From Bdellovibrionales bacterium (lineage in GTDB: Bacteria; Bdellovibrionota; JAFGOL01), in assembly GCA_022710165.1 (NCBI GenBank), contig JAKLHL010000016.1, forward strand, positions 1 to 14,699: DNA of 14,699 nucleotides. Reading direction: 5' to 3'. Each line of letters begins with the position of its first letter. Within the stretch, counting starts at the first letter, position 1. Position numbers and translations under genes: made by a program. The notes under the pieces were generated by a model. It saw only the letters and a program-made list of their open reading frames with translations, was not told the origin of the DNA and did not search any database. This document shows, one piece after another, positions 1 to 6,750 of the stretch.

Positions 1-746
1 CTTCTGCTCCTGCAGGAGTCTCGGTCCTTCTGGCTGGAATAGTTACAAAGACTACTGGAGTATATACGGTCATAAGAGTTGTTAGCGAGATATTCGGTTT
101 TAATGAAACGATAAAATCAGTTCTACTTTTAGTAGGTATAGTTTCTATCTTCGTAGGTGCTTTTGCCGCTCTTATGCAGAAAGATTTTAAAAGGATGCTT
201 GCTTATTCAAGCATTAGCCAGGTTGGATATATAATCCTTGCTCTTGGCACAGGCACAGCCCTTGGTATTGCAGGCGCTGTGTTCCACCTTTTTAACCACT
301 CGGTATTTAAATCTCAGCTCTTCGTAAATTCGGCTGCGGTAGAAAAGCAAACAGGCACGACCGACATGGGCTCTTATAGTGGTCTTTCAAACTCCATGCC
401 TGTTACAGGCTGGACGTCTGTTGTTGCACTGCTTTCTACAGCTGGTATACCTCCGCTTTCTGGTTTTTGGAGCAAACTTATAATAATCGTCGCTTTATGG
501 ACTGCAGGCCTTAAAACCTATGCATCACTTGCTGTATTGGGGAGTCTTGTAACTTTGGCGTATTTCCTTTATATGCAGAGAAGGGTTTTCTTTGGTAAGT
601 CATCCAGCGATGTTAAAACCATAAAAGAGGCTCCGTTGGCCCTCTTGATACCAGCAGTGATACTAGCGCTTATAACTATAGGAGTAGGGGTATTCTTCCC
701 ATATCTTATAGAAACAATAATTGTCCCTATTGGAAGTATTTTCTAA
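1..746 (+). CDS. NuoN/MrpD-like antiporter subunit of a group 4 hydrogenase, 5'-truncated by the window edge
   Basis: This is the C-terminal part (about 247 codons in frame from base 3) of a proton-conducting antiporter-type membrane subunit, as in complex I NuoL/M/N, MrpD and hydrogenase subunits such as MbhH. The frame stays open from the window start, so the ATG at 174 is internal. Visible family marks are SAPAGVSVLLAGIVTKT with the channel lysine, the MLAYSSISQVGY segment, FHLFNHSVFKSQLF with a buried His and Lys, and AGIPPLSGFWSK. Several hydrophobic helices follow to the C-terminus. It would translocate H+ or Na+ in the membrane arm. The gene ends 19 bases before the NuoJ-like gene, consistent with one operon. 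Whether it is closer to NuoN or MrpD cannot be decided from this fragment. Confidence 0.9.
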   Translation, partial: SAPAGVSVLLAGIVTKTTGVYTVIRVVSEIFGFNETIKSVLLLVGIVSIFVGAFAALMQKDFKRMLAYSSISQVGYIILALGTGTALGIAGAVFHLFNHSVFKSQLFVNSAAVEKQTGTTDMGSYSGLSNSMPVTGWTSVVALLSTAGIPPLSGFWSKLIIIVALWTAGLKTYASLAVLGSLVTLAYFLYMQRRVFFGKSSSDVKTIKEAPLALLIPAVILALITIGVGVFFPYLIETIIVPIGSIF

Positions 747-750
747 TTGG

Positions 751-758
751 GAAAGGGG
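751..758 (+). promoter_or_regulatory. Shine-Dalgarno fixing the start of the NuoJ-like gene
   Basis: The purine run GAAAGGGG lies 7 bases before the in-frame GTG at 766. The longer open frame from 721 has no such site and would overlap the previous gene by 26 bases. This supports GTG 766 as the start. Confidence 0.5.
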
Positions 759-765
759 ATGTAAC

Positions 766-1263
766 GTGAATATGGATCTATTACTTTTAACGCTTCTGCT
801 GGCATGTTCATTGTGGGCTGTCCTTACAAGGAGCCTGCTTATGTCGGCGATCGCTCTTGCTTCTGCAAGTATCGTTCTTACTTTGTTGATGTTCAGACTC
901 GACGCTCCGATAGCAGCAGTTTTTGAACTTTCTGTTTGTGCCGGCTTGATCACAGTTATTTTTGTCAGCACGATCAGTTTAACAAAACCTGTTACAAGGC
1001 CTGAGTTGAAACAACAAACGAAGAACAGGATAAAGAGGTATTGGTACCTTCCTGTCCTGGTTTTTGTAACGGCGGCTTTCCTGGGATTTTATATGGTATA
1101 TCCAGAGCTCCCAGCGCTTGTTTCTTTGCCGGACATAGATTTTAGGGATGTTATGTGGAAATTAAGACAAACGGACATACTCGGTCAGATCGTTATAATC
1201 TTGGCTGGAGTTTTTGGAGTAGTTGTCCTTTTGAAGGAGAAGATGAACCATGATGGTCAGTGA
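766..1263 (+). CDS. NuoJ/MrpB-like membrane subunit of the hydrogenase
   Basis: A small hydrophobic protein of 165 residues from GTG 766; ATG 772 is a possible alternative. The N-terminal half has about three helices. The third, DAPIAAVFELSVCAGLITV, resembles NuoJ helix 3 and also the MrpB/DUF4040 segment with a buried Glu. A positively charged loop (KQQTKNRIKRYW) and two further helices follow. In complex I and Mbh, subunits of this class form the link between the quinone or hydrogenase module and the antiporter modules. It overlaps the NuoK-like gene by 14 bases, so the two are probably translationally coupled. The assignment rests on size, helix pattern and position. The exact orthology (NuoJ against MbhI/MrpB type) is uncertain. 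Confidence 0.75.
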   Translation: MNMDLLLLTLLLACSLWAVLTRSLLMSAIALASASIVLTLLMFRLDAPIAAVFELSVCAGLITVIFVSTISLTKPVTRPELKQQTKNRIKRYWYLPVLVFVTAAFLGFYMVYPELPALVSLPDIDFRDVMWKLRQTDILGQIVIILAGVFGVVVLLKEKMNHDGQ

Positions 1264-1573
1264 TAACTCTGCTCTGTTTTGGATATTTGGTGTTTTTACG
1301 GTCCTTTTAGCCATATGCGGTTTTTACTGCATTTTGGTGACAAGGAACTTTATCAGGACGCTGATAGGGTTGGAACTATTGACCAAGGCTGTTACACTAC
1401 TTGTTGTACTGGCTGGATATGTAAGCGGCAGAACGGCCATATCCCAGTCTTTGGCCATAACCATTATAGTGGTTGAGGTCGTTGTTATTGCCGTCGCAGC
1501 TGGTATCGTCTTTGGTATATTTAAACAAATAGGTTCGTTGAACGTTACAAAAATGAGAAACTTAAAAGGATAA
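1250..1573 (+). CDS. NuoK/MrpC-like membrane subunit of the hydrogenase
   Basis: A 107-residue protein with three transmembrane helices, the normal NuoK/MrpC layout. It contains TRNFIRTLIGLELLTKAV, the family's helix 2 signature with a membrane glutamate (E43), and a second buried glutamate in helix 3 (IIVVEVVV, E77). These correspond to the proton-pathway glutamates of NuoK. The SQSLAITIIVV segment before it also recalls the QALVLTAIV motif of MrpC, so the protein sits between the two families. The start codon is ATG 1250 or the adjoining ATG 1253, behind a GAAGGAGA ribosome site at 1233-1240. It is likely part of the ion path between the H-like subunit and the antiporter-like subunit. Confidence 0.82.
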   Translation: MMVSDNSALFWIFGVFTVLLAICGFYCILVTRNFIRTLIGLELLTKAVTLLVVLAGYVSGRTAISQSLAITIIVVEVVVIAVAAGIVFGIFKQIGSLNVTKMRNLKG

Positions 1574-1582
1574 GGAGCCATT

Positions 1583-1906
1583 ATGAATTACTTGTTAATA
1601 CCACCTGTAACTTTTTTTATTGTTCTTGTGCTGGTCTTGATACAGGCTCGTCTTTTATCTAAGCTTTCAGCTAAAGGCAGTCCTTCTGATGGCAAGAATA
1701 AGGCTTATGCGTGTGGAGAGGACGTTCTCGACCATAGGGTCCAGCCAGACTATTCTCAGTTCTATTCATTTGCGTTCTTTTTCACAATAATGCATGTTGT
1801 CGTGCTTGTTATAGCAACAGCACCTATAGGTTTTGCAGCGGATGCAATGGCTGCTTTTTATATATTGGCAGCGATAGTTGGTCTTTTAATTCTTTTTAGG
1901 AGGTAG
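1583..1906 (+). CDS. NuoA-like small membrane subunit
   Basis: A 107-residue protein with three predicted helices and a cytoplasmic-type loop between the first two. The loop contains KAYACGEDVLDH followed by YSQFYSFAFFF, matching the YxCG...F/YxxAxxF framework of NuoA (complex I subunit A, or ND3). A canonical NuoA has acidic residues in helix 2 (FDxE); here the equivalent stretch reads FFTIMHVV and carries no acid. An AAGGAG site lies just before ATG 1583. It lies between the NuoK- and NuoB-like genes, so it is a subunit of the same complex. The best-known group 4 hydrogenases (Ech, Hyc, Mbh) lack a NuoA counterpart, which makes this gene noteworthy. Identification rests on the loop motif, size and position. 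Confidence 0.72.
   Translation: MNYLLIPPVTFFIVLVLVLIQARLLSKLSAKGSPSDGKNKAYACGEDVLDHRVQPDYSQFYSFAFFFTIMHVVVLVIATAPIGFAADAMAAFYILAAIVGLLILFRR
1898..1904 (+). promoter_or_regulatory. Ribosome binding site for the TTG-started NuoB-like gene
   Basis: AGGAGGT lies 9 bases before TTG 1914, inside the last codons of the NuoA-like gene. It supports the TTG start, since no ATG is available before the conserved cysteine region. Confidence 0.55.
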
Positions 1907-1913
1907 TTAGGTC

Positions 1914-2372
1914 TTGAAGATAGCAGATAAGATAATTACATGGGCAAGGACTAAATCACCTTGGGTCATACATTTTAATACAGGCGCCTGCAATGCCTGT
2001 GACATAGAGATAGTTGATGCTCTTACGCCGCTCTTTGATCTTGAAAGATTTGGGGTCCTGCTTAAGGGTACACCAAGGCACGCAGATGTCCTTTTGTGTT
2101 CTGGTCCAGTTACAAGACAGATAGAGAAAAGGCTAATAAGGATATATGAACAGATGCCTGCTCCAAAATTTGTAGTTGCTGTAGGGACCTGCGCTTGTTC
2201 GGGTGGCGTGTTCCATGATTGTTACAGCGTTAAAGGTGGAATAGATACAGCGATACCAGTTTCAGCCTATATACCAGGATGTCCAGTAAGGCCGGAAGCA
2301 ATAATAGACGGTGTTGTTAAACTTCTTTCTAAATTTGAGGCTGATGAAAAGAAGAGGAGGGAGTCGAAATGA
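1914..2372 (+). CDS. [NiFe] hydrogenase small subunit (NuoB/EchC/HycG family)
   Basis: A 152-residue iron-sulfur subunit carrying the proximal [4Fe-4S] cluster that passes electrons between the NiFe site and the ferredoxin-like subunit. The sequence shows the group 4 pattern HFNTGACNACDIE (C26, C29), GTCACSGG (C93, C95) and PGCPVRPE (C123), with an extra C103. The CxxC spacing is hydrogenase-like, unlike the adjacent cysteines of complex I NuoB. There is no twin-arginine signal peptide, so the enzyme faces the cytoplasm, as expected for group 4. The start is TTG 1914 with a good upstream ribosome site. The stop overlaps the next start (ATGA at 2369-2372). Residues after 140 are charged and not conserved. 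Confidence 0.93.
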   Translation: MKIADKIITWARTKSPWVIHFNTGACNACDIEIVDALTPLFDLERFGVLLKGTPRHADVLLCSGPVTRQIEKRLIRIYEQMPAPKFVVAVGTCACSGGVFHDCYSVKGGIDTAIPVSAYIPGCPVRPEAIIDGVVKLLSKFEADEKKRRESK

Positions 2373-2836
2373 CAGAGTTGAACAAAGAGAACGCAATAAA
2401 AGATAAAGTCACTTCTAAGTTCAGTTTCATGAACGAGAAGGTCTTGGTTAAGAGGGAAAGGAGGGTATATGCTGACGTAGAACTCTCCAATTTTAGACAG
2501 GTCTTCGATTATATAGTTAAGGACCTTGAGTTTTGCCGTATATGCATGATAACTGGTTTCGACGAGGGTGAGAACTTTGGTTTTATGTACCACCTCACTG
2601 ATGACAAAGGCATGATATTTGACCTTAAGACCTATGCCCCAAAGACCAATCCGGTAATAAAGACGATCACAGATACTTTTCCTGGGGGAGTCCTTTATGA
2701 AAGGGAATTGGTCGATATGTTCGGGGTGAAAGTAGACGGTCTTCCAGAAGGCGAAAGATATCCTTTGCCTGATGGTTGGCCAGAGGGTCAGTATCCTCTA
2801 AGAAAAGACTGGAACAGAGATATGTTAAAGGATTAA
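2369..2836 (+). CDS. NuoC-like (30 kDa family) hydrogenase subunit
   Basis: A 155-residue soluble subunit of the complex I 30 kDa/NuoC family, a structural partner that packs against the large subunit. The C-terminal half has the family signature: FPGGVLYERELVDMFGV, then DGLPEGERYPLPDGWPEG and YPLRKDW. The first 30 residues are charged and poorly conserved. The gene is separate from the large subunit, as in Mbh and Ech, and unlike the fused C-D of Hyc or some Nuo enzymes. The start at 2369 overlaps the stop of the small-subunit gene by four bases. The next gene follows 13 bases later with an AAGGAGG site. Confidence 0.9.
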   Translation: MTELNKENAIKDKVTSKFSFMNEKVLVKRERRVYADVELSNFRQVFDYIVKDLEFCRICMITGFDEGENFGFMYHLTDDKGMIFDLKTYAPKTNPVIKTITDTFPGGVLYERELVDMFGVKVDGLPEGERYPLPDGWPEGQYPLRKDWNRDMLKD

Positions 2837-2849
2837 GGAGGCATAAAAG

Positions 2850-4070
2850 ATGGGAACAGTTAAAATACCAATAGGTCCTCAGCATCCAGCATTAAAAGAA
2901 CCAGAGAGTTTTCTTATATCTTTGGATGGTGAAAGGATAAAAGACGTAGGCATGAGGCTTGGATATAACCATAGAGGTGTTGAAAAAGCCGCAGAGGGAA
3001 GGACATATATTCAGAACATATACTTGATAGAAAGGGTCTGCGGTATATGCTCTCACTCACACTCGACCGCTTTTATACAAGCCGTAGAGGAAGTTGCAGG
3101 GGTAGAGATACCAAAAAGAGCTAAATACATTAGAAGCATAGTAGGTGAACTGGAAAGGGTGCACAGTCATCTTTTGTGGCTCGGCGTAGCTGGCCACGAA
3201 GTCGGTTTCGACACATTGCTTATGTACTCATGGAGAGACAGGGAAGTCGTCATGGAGCTTCTTGCTGCTATAGGAGGCAACAGGGTCAATTACGCAATGA
3301 ACACTTTTGGTGGCGCTAGAAGGGACTTAGACAAGGATATGCTTGAAAGGATATTGAAAGCAGTTGATGTTCTCGAGGACAGAACTAAATATTACATAAA
3401 TATAGCTACAAAAGAAACGACACTTATAAAAAGACTTTCTGGAGTTGGATATATATCCAAAGACGACGTTATAAAACTTGGTACTGTAGGTCCAACAGGG
3501 AGAGCTTCCGGTATTAGCAGGGATGCCAGAAAGGACGATCCATATGCTGCCTACGGTGAAGTTGATTTCAATGTAATTACAGATACACACTGCGACGTTT
3601 ATGGCAGAGCTGTTGTCAGGCTTCTTGAGCTTATGGAGACCTATAAGATAATAAGACAGCTTATAAAGAACATACCAGATGGAGATATCGCCGTTAGATT
3701 CCCAAGAAGGGTTCCAGCCGGCGAAGCTACTTCAAGATATGAGGCTCCAAGAGGAGAGGATGTTCATTACGTTAAAGGTAATGGTACCGATAAGCCTGAA
3801 AGGGTTAAGCTAAGAGCACCAACACTCGCTAACCTTATGTCTGTCGCCAAGATGCTCGAGGATGATAACTTGGCAGATGTTCCTATTGCCATAGCTGCTA
3901 TAGATCCTTGCTTCTCTTGTACTGACAGGATGATAAAACTTGAGCACAGCTCAGGTAATTCAGAGATAGTCACTTGGGGAGACTTAAGAAAGAGAAGTAT
4001 AGATTTCTATAGAACCCAGCATGGTATAGATTTTTCAGAATTAAATAAGAAATACAGGGGGAACTTGTAG
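2850..4070 (+). CDS. [NiFe] hydrogenase large (catalytic) subunit, group 4, NuoD family
   Basis: A 406-residue catalytic subunit that interconverts H2 and protons plus electrons. Both cysteine motifs that hold the NiFe(CN)2CO centre are intact: ERVCGICSHSH near the N-terminus (C64, C67, H71) and DPCFSCTDR near the C-terminus (C354, C357). This rules out a cysteine-less Ehr or NuoD protein. Further family marks are PIGPQHPA at the N-terminus, GYNHRGVEK, FGGARRD and YEAPRGE. After Arg360 there is a 46-residue tail starting with Met. By analogy with HycE, which is cut after the Arg of the same motif, the tail should be removed by the protease encoded at 5359. The ribosome site AAGGAGG (2835-2841) precedes ATG 2850. 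The gene is central in the operon, between the C- and H-like genes. Confidence 0.96.
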   Translation: MGTVKIPIGPQHPALKEPESFLISLDGERIKDVGMRLGYNHRGVEKAAEGRTYIQNIYLIERVCGICSHSHSTAFIQAVEEVAGVEIPKRAKYIRSIVGELERVHSHLLWLGVAGHEVGFDTLLMYSWRDREVVMELLAAIGGNRVNYAMNTFGGARRDLDKDMLERILKAVDVLEDRTKYYINIATKETTLIKRLSGVGYISKDDVIKLGTVGPTGRASGISRDARKDDPYAAYGEVDFNVITDTHCDVYGRAVVRLLELMETYKIIRQLIKNIPDGDIAVRFPRRVPAGEATSRYEAPRGEDVHYVKGNGTDKPERVKLRAPTLANLMSVAKMLEDDNLADVPIAIAAIDPCFSCTDRMIKLEHSSGNSEIVTWGDLRKRSIDFYRTQHGIDFSELNKKYRGNL

Positions 4071-4072
4071 TA

Positions 4073-5011
4073 ATGATGATGCAGCTTTTTTATATACTTA
4101 TATTTCCAGGGTTCCTCTTTTTGTATCTTATGAGCTTTATCCTTGAGTATGAAGACAGGATAATCTATGCAAGATTACAGAACAGAAAAGGACCTCCTTT
4201 ATTCCAGCCTTTGGCAGATTTTATAAAGCTGTTGGCAAAGGAAGATATAGTCCCAGAGTGTGCTGATAAAAAGATATTTAAGCTTATGCCCATGATCGCG
4301 CTGACCGCTGTGGTGACCTCTTTCTTTTATATCCCAATTTGGGGTGTGAACTCACTTTATCCTTTTAAAGGAGATCTTATCGTAGTGCTTTATTTATTGA
4401 CGATACCTACGGTAACTTTCTTTTTGGCTGGCTGGTCATCAACTTCTTTGTATTCTACAATAGGAGCTGTAAGGACATTAACCCAGCTTTTCTCTTATGA
4501 AGTTCTGCTTTTCTTGTCCGTGTTATCTCCAGCCATGCTTGCTGATTCATGGTCTTTGGGCGATATGGCTTCTTTCTATAATGAAAGACCAGCCATGATG
4601 CTATTCAACATAGTGGCTTTTGGGATGTCCCTTGTAGCCATGCTTGGTAAATTAGAGAAAGTCCCATTTGATATAGCAGAGGCTGAGACAGAGATAGTCG
4701 GCGGAACTTTTACCGAGTATTCAGGGAGGCTTTTTGCTTTCTTTAGAATGGCTATAAACATGGAGATGGTGGTAGGAGCTTCTCTTATTGCTGCAGTTTT
4801 TCTTCCTTTTGGTTTGACGCTTGATCCCGTATACGGCTTTATGCTTTATATTGTTAAAGTATTTTTCGTCATATTTTTCCTATCAGTCGGCAGAACAGTT
4901 TTTGCCAGATTGAGGATAGACCAGATGGTAAGCGTTTGTTGGAAATATTTTGCACCGATAGCTTTTGCACAAATAGTACTTATTCTTATAGTTAAGGGAG
5001 TTGTCCTATGA
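4073..5011 (+). CDS. NuoH/EchB/HycD-like membrane subunit
   Basis: A 312-residue integral membrane protein with about eight helices that anchors the hydrophilic hydrogenase module. The first cytoplasmic loop carries EDRIIYARLQNRKGPP and the phrase LADFIKLLAKED, both typical of the family. Around residues 196-226 the sequence PFDIAEAETEIVGG and TEYSGRLFAFF reproduces the acidic loop of NuoH that begins the proton path near the catalytic interface. Three consecutive ATG codons occur at 4073; the exact first Met is unclear and unimportant. The gene lies two bases after the large-subunit stop and overlaps the ferredoxin-like gene by four bases. This suggests coupled, near-stoichiometric synthesis. 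Confidence 0.94.
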   Translation: MMMQLFYILIFPGFLFLYLMSFILEYEDRIIYARLQNRKGPPLFQPLADFIKLLAKEDIVPECADKKIFKLMPMIALTAVVTSFFYIPIWGVNSLYPFKGDLIVVLYLLTIPTVTFFLAGWSSTSLYSTIGAVRTLTQLFSYEVLLFLSVLSPAMLADSWSLGDMASFYNERPAMMLFNIVAFGMSLVAMLGKLEKVPFDIAEAETEIVGGTFTEYSGRLFAFFRMAINMEMVVGASLIAAVFLPFGLTLDPVYGFMLYIVKVFFVIFFLSVGRTVFARLRIDQMVSVCWKYFAPIAFAQIVLILIVKGVVL

Positions 5012-5352
5012 AAAGACCGGGTAAAATGCTTAGAGAGGTGCTTAGTCATCTCACTAAAAAACCTGCTACAAAAAAATATCCTGCTGAGCCCATCAAACTT
5101 CCAGATGGTTTTAGAGGTAGACTTAGATTCTATCCAGAGAAATGTGTGGGATGTAAACTTTGCATGAAAGACTGTCCTGCTAACGCTATAACGATAGAAA
5201 AGGTCGGTGACACTTTTGAAGCAATAGTAAATCTAGACAGATGCATCTATTGTGCTCAGTGTGTAGATTCATGTAATAAAAAGGCCCTTGAGATGACAAA
5301 ACAGTTTGAGCTGGCACAGATAGACAGAAGGGCTCTAAAGGTTAAAGTATAA
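5008..5352 (+). CDS. NuoI/EchF/MbhN-like 2[4Fe-4S] ferredoxin subunit
   Basis: A 114-residue polyferredoxin subunit. Two complete four-cysteine motifs are present: CVGCKLCMKDCP (C46, C49, C52, C56) and CIYCAQCVDSCN (C79, C82, C85, C89). They should hold two low-potential [4Fe-4S] clusters that carry electrons between soluble ferredoxin and the small subunit. The usual Pro after the last cysteine of the second motif is Asn. The N-terminus is basic and lacks a membrane anchor or signal peptide. There is no NuoE/F/G-type NADH module nearby, so ferredoxin is the likely partner; this is inferred from family behaviour. The start overlaps the NuoH-like stop by four bases. It is the last structural subunit before the maturation genes. 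Confidence 0.93.
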   Translation: MKRPGKMLREVLSHLTKKPATKKYPAEPIKLPDGFRGRLRFYPEKCVGCKLCMKDCPANAITIEKVGDTFEAIVNLDRCIYCAQCVDSCNKKALEMTKQFELAQIDRRALKVKV

Positions 5353-5358
5353 TTTTTA

Positions 5359-5868
5359 ATGACCAACAGTATCTATGATCAAATATCCGAGTCTTTCTCG
5401 AGCACGAAGAGAAAGGAGCTAAAAGTTTGTGTCCTCGGCATAGGGTCTGACCTTAGGGGGGATGATGCTGCGGGCCTTGTTATCGCCGACAATCTTTCAA
5501 GGAGATGTCCACAAAAGTTTAAAGAAAGGCTTTATGTTATATATGCCTCTACCGCACCGGAGAACTTTACTGGAGAGATAAAGAAAGTAAAACCCACACA
5601 TCTTTTGATAGTAGATTGTGCCGATATGGGGCTAGAGCCTGGAGGAGTTGCGGTTGTGGAGGAGAAGAACATACAAGGGGTCTCTTTCTCAACACATACG
5701 CTCCCAATATCTATAGTTGTTGACTACTTAAAAAAAGACATAGATTTTAACACACTAGTTGTAGGGATACAGCCGTCTAACACTGATTTTGGTGCTGAGA
5801 TATCTGAAGAAGTTATTAAGGCCTGTGATCTGGTCACCGATGCCGTGCTGGTTAATTTGGAGGATTGA
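5359..5868 (+). CDS. Hydrogenase maturation endopeptidase, HycI/HyaD (M52) family
   Basis: A nickel-sensing protease that trims the large-subunit C-terminus after nickel insertion. The 169 residues contain the family marks in order: VLGIGSDLRGDDAAG (first acidic metal ligand), STAPENFTG, VDCADMGLEPG (second acidic ligand), SFSTHTLPIS (His ligand) and VGIQP. These match E. coli HycI closely (NSMMGDD, SAPEN, ATDMGLNPG, THNMPL, GIQP). About 20 extra residues precede the conserved core. ATG 5359 has no clear ribosome site, but no in-frame ATG, GTG or TTG lies between it and the core. Its likely substrate is the large subunit encoded at 2850, which has a removable 46-residue tail. The TGATG at 5866-5870 joins it to the DedA gene. 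Confidence 0.93.
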   Translation: MTNSIYDQISESFSSTKRKELKVCVLGIGSDLRGDDAAGLVIADNLSRRCPQKFKERLYVIYASTAPENFTGEIKKVKPTHLLIVDCADMGLEPGGVAVVEEKNIQGVSFSTHTLPISIVVDYLKKDIDFNTLVVGIQPSNTDFGAEISEEVIKACDLVTDAVLVNLED

Positions 5869-6503
5869 TGTTTGAACAGATAATAGAAACGCTTAAGGTG
5901 TTCACTGTCTCAACCATAGGCCAACTCGGCTATATCGGTGTAATGCTGTTGATGGCTATAGAGTCTGCTTGTATACCACTTCCCAGCGAGATAATAATGC
6001 CTTTTGCAGGCTATCTTGTATATCTGGGGCATATGGACCTTTGGACGGCAGCTTTTTTTGGTGCACTAGGGTGCAACATTGGTTCCGAGGCTGCTTACTG
6101 GCTTGGTGCTTTGGGCGGCCGACCAGCTATACACAGATATAGCAAATATCTTTTTATATCTAAAAAGGAAGTAGAGAAGGCAGAGAAGTGGTTCAATAAA
6201 TATGGTGAATTGACGGTTTTCTTGTCGAGAATGTTGCCGGTCATAAGGACGTTCATCGCTTTCCCAGCTGGTGTCGCAAAAATGAATAGATTGAGGTTCC
6301 ACATATATACTTTTATCGGCAGTTATCCCTGGTGCCTTCTTCTTGCTTGGGCCGGGCTTAAGGCTGGTCAGGCCTGGGATGACAAGAATAGCATGTTGAG
6401 ACAGGTTATACACAAAGCAGACTTTGTAATACTATCGATCGCTGTGTTGGCGATAATATGGTTCATAAGAAGTAGAATAAAGGCGTTCAAAGAATATGCA
6501 TGA
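5868..6503 (+). CDS. DedA-family (SNARE-associated/VTT) membrane protein
   Basis: A 211-residue DedA protein starting at ATG 5868, three bases after an in-frame TTG and four bases after a GGAGG site. It shows the family elements: AIESACIPLPSEIIMPFAG with the membrane-re-entrant acidic and Pro residues, an alternating Gly/Tyr helix (GCNIGSEAAYWLG), and FLSRMLPVIRTFIAFPAGVAKM with the conserved Arg pair. Hydrophobic helices close the C-terminus. DedA proteins support membrane homeostasis and are linked to lipid (undecaprenyl phosphate or phospholipid) flipping and to proton-motive-force-dependent phenotypes. The gene overlaps the protease stop by one base and hypA by eight bases, so it is embedded in the maturation block. 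A role in hydrogenase assembly is only an inference from position. Confidence 0.9.
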   Translation: MFEQIIETLKVFTVSTIGQLGYIGVMLLMAIESACIPLPSEIIMPFAGYLVYLGHMDLWTAAFFGALGCNIGSEAAYWLGALGGRPAIHRYSKYLFISKKEVEKAEKWFNKYGELTVFLSRMLPVIRTFIAFPAGVAKMNRLRFHIYTFIGSYPWCLLLAWAGLKAGQAWDDKNSMLRQVIHKADFVILSIAVLAIIWFIRSRIKAFKEYA

Positions 6504-6750
6504 GGCAAAGATAGCAGAGTATTCACTGTCTATAATAAAAGAGGTCTTGATAGAGAAGTATCCTCTTTTAGACAAGAAGGTAACAAAGGTCGTTTTTGCC
6601 ATAGGGAGACCCTACACCGTGATGAGGGACTCTTTTGAATTTTATTTTTCTGAACTTGTTAAAGGGAGTTTCATGGAAGATGCCGAACTTGTTTATGAAT
6701 ATGTAGAGCAAGAAGGTTTCTATGTTTCTTCTCTTGATGTGGAGGAATAA
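6496..6750 (+). CDS. hypA: HypA nickel chaperone lacking the zinc-finger domain
   Basis: HypA delivers nickel to the hydrogenase large subunit together with HypB. Here it is only 84 residues against the usual 110-120. The N-terminus MHE (His2 and Glu3, nickel ligands), the helix AEYSLSIIKEV, and the strand/helix block VTKVVFAIGRPYTVMRDSFEF up to DAELVYEYVE align well with normal HypA. The two CxxC pairs of the zinc domain are absent, and there is no cysteine in the whole protein. The sequence then resumes with GFYVSSLDVEE, matching the C-terminal strand (IKSIEVE in E. coli). The frame is intact, so this looks like an internal domain loss and not a frameshift. The gene overlaps the DedA stop and abuts hypB. 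Confidence 0.88.
   Translation: MHEAKIAEYSLSIIKEVLIEKYPLLDKKVTKVVFAIGRPYTVMRDSFEFYFSELVKGSFMEDAELVYEYVEQEGFYVSSLDVEE

Noticed and set aside
721..765. Upstream extension of the NuoJ-like gene to an apparent start at 721
   Set aside because: It overlaps the end of the antiporter gene, adds non-hydrophobic residues unlike the family, and has no ribosome site. GTG 766 has one at good spacing.
2850..4070. Large subunit as a non-hydrogenase Ehr or complex I NuoD protein
   Set aside because: Both CxxC nickel motifs are complete, and a protease and a full hyp set follow.
6496..6750. HypA as a frameshifted pseudogene
   Set aside because: The C-terminal strand typical of HypA follows in the same frame, and the gene abuts hypB in normal operon style, so an in-frame domain loss fits better.
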